15,052 bases of DNA from positions 1 through 15,052 of the forward strand of contig JBGVRC010000082.1 in the NCBI GenBank assembly GCA_045128055.1, written 5' to 3'. This document shows positions 14,870 to 15,052 of this stretch, one piece after another. A model generated the notes under the pieces. It did not search any database. It was not told the DNA's origin and saw only the letters and a program-made list of their open reading frames with translations. Position 1 is the first letter of the stretch. Each line of letters starts with the position of its first letter. This DNA comes from Scatosoma sp045128055. Lineage in GTDB: Bacteria; Bacillota; Clostridia; Christensenellales; Borkfalkiaceae. The position numbers were made by a program, and so were the translations under genes.

Positions 14870-14921
14870 TCACACCCACACAGTCGTCTGATTTCTTAAA
14901 AAACGTCGAAAAGACGTAAGA
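14678..14921 (+). repeat. 41-bp direct repeat pair
   Basis: Two 41-bp stretches, 14678-14718 and 14881-14921, both start with CAGTCG and end with AAGACGTAAGA. They match at 30 of 41 positions by my count. They flank most of the inverted repeat's interior and right arm, so the block looks like two copies of a composite repeat unit. Confidence 0.6.
14725..14760. repeat. Two adjacent small palindromes
   Basis: GCAAGATTATCTTGC (14725-14739) and CAAAGCTCAGCTTTG (14746-14760) are each perfect 7-bp arms around one base, six bases apart. They sit within the repeat block and have no T-run, so they are not terminators. Confidence 0.6.
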
Positions 14922-14961
14922 CTTGCCAGCGGAAACCTTCCACATTCAAGGTTATCTTGTT

Positions 14962-15052
14962 TTACAATGACAATTTCAATGCAGGGACAACGCCGCCACT
15001 CGTAACATTCACACCACCGAAATAATTAGTGTTTCCATCGATGTAGATGTGC
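14962..15052 (-). CDS. C-terminal end of a DUF6273-like protein (partial)
   Basis: Only the last 29 residues are in the window; the start lies beyond the right edge. The frame reads HIYIDGNTNYFGG, then VNVTSGGVVPALKLSL and a stop. That pattern (GxxNYFG, Val-rich turn, VxPALxLxL at the extreme C-terminus) matches the end of DUF6273 domains. These are usually found in exported Clostridia proteins with C-type-lectin-like folds. Function is unknown. Downstream lies the repeat block, then the hairpin at 14536-14576, the first plausible terminator. Confidence 0.6.
   Translation of the reverse strand, partial: HIYIDGNTNYFGGVNVTSGGVVPALKLSL

Noticed and set aside
14616..14921. CRISPR array or insertion sequence
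   Set aside because: There are only two diverged repeat copies with no regular spacers, and no transposase or cas gene is nearby.

Overview
The window reads as chromosomal DNA of a Gram-positive, low-to-mid GC bacterium of the Bacillota, most likely Clostridia. The support is an AddAB recombination nuclease rather than RecBCD, strong AAGGAG ribosome binding sites, sigma-A promoters with 17-bp spacers, lipobox lipoproteins and a tilS-hpt pair. The genus cannot be read from the sequence; an uncultured gut-type Clostridia (for example Christensenellales-like) is only a guess. No phage, transposase, CRISPR or defence genes are visible.

Layout, left to right. (1) 1-3000: two exported proteins on the minus strand, each with its own consensus promoter. 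One is a small unrecognised secreted protein. The other is a lipoprotein with three CxxC repeats of 51-residue period and a calcineurin-like metallophosphoesterase domain. (2) 2940-3300: a tRNA-Gln(CUG) gene with promoter and terminator, followed by a cluster of fragments copied from the tRNA 3' end. (3) 3400-4620: a plus-strand small protein, possibly PRC-barrel, converging on a three-helix membrane protein; the two genes share the tetranucleotide TTAA as stop codons. (4) 4720-11450: the addB-addA operon (minus strand, 1-nt gap), encoding both subunits of the double-strand-break end-processing helicase-nuclease. Divergent from it is an unrecognised lipoprotein (plus strand). (5) 12550-14560: tilS-hpt (minus strand), for tRNA-Ile lysidine synthesis and purine salvage, closed by a bidirectional terminator. 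(6) 14560-15052: a gene-free stretch of imperfect inverted and direct repeats, then the C-terminus of a DUF6273-like protein running off the window.

Most of the content is housekeeping. The observation most worth pursuing is a 17-bp sequence, consensus GGCAGGTACGCGTTGAA, found five times. It occurs in coding DNA in different reading frames, in a 3' region, and as part of an inverted pair in the addA terminator hairpin. That pattern recalls DNA uptake sequences or Chi-like signals, but the window alone cannot prove it. Start codons of addA, addB and both lipoprotein genes were moved to the ATG or GTG that has a properly spaced ribosome binding site.
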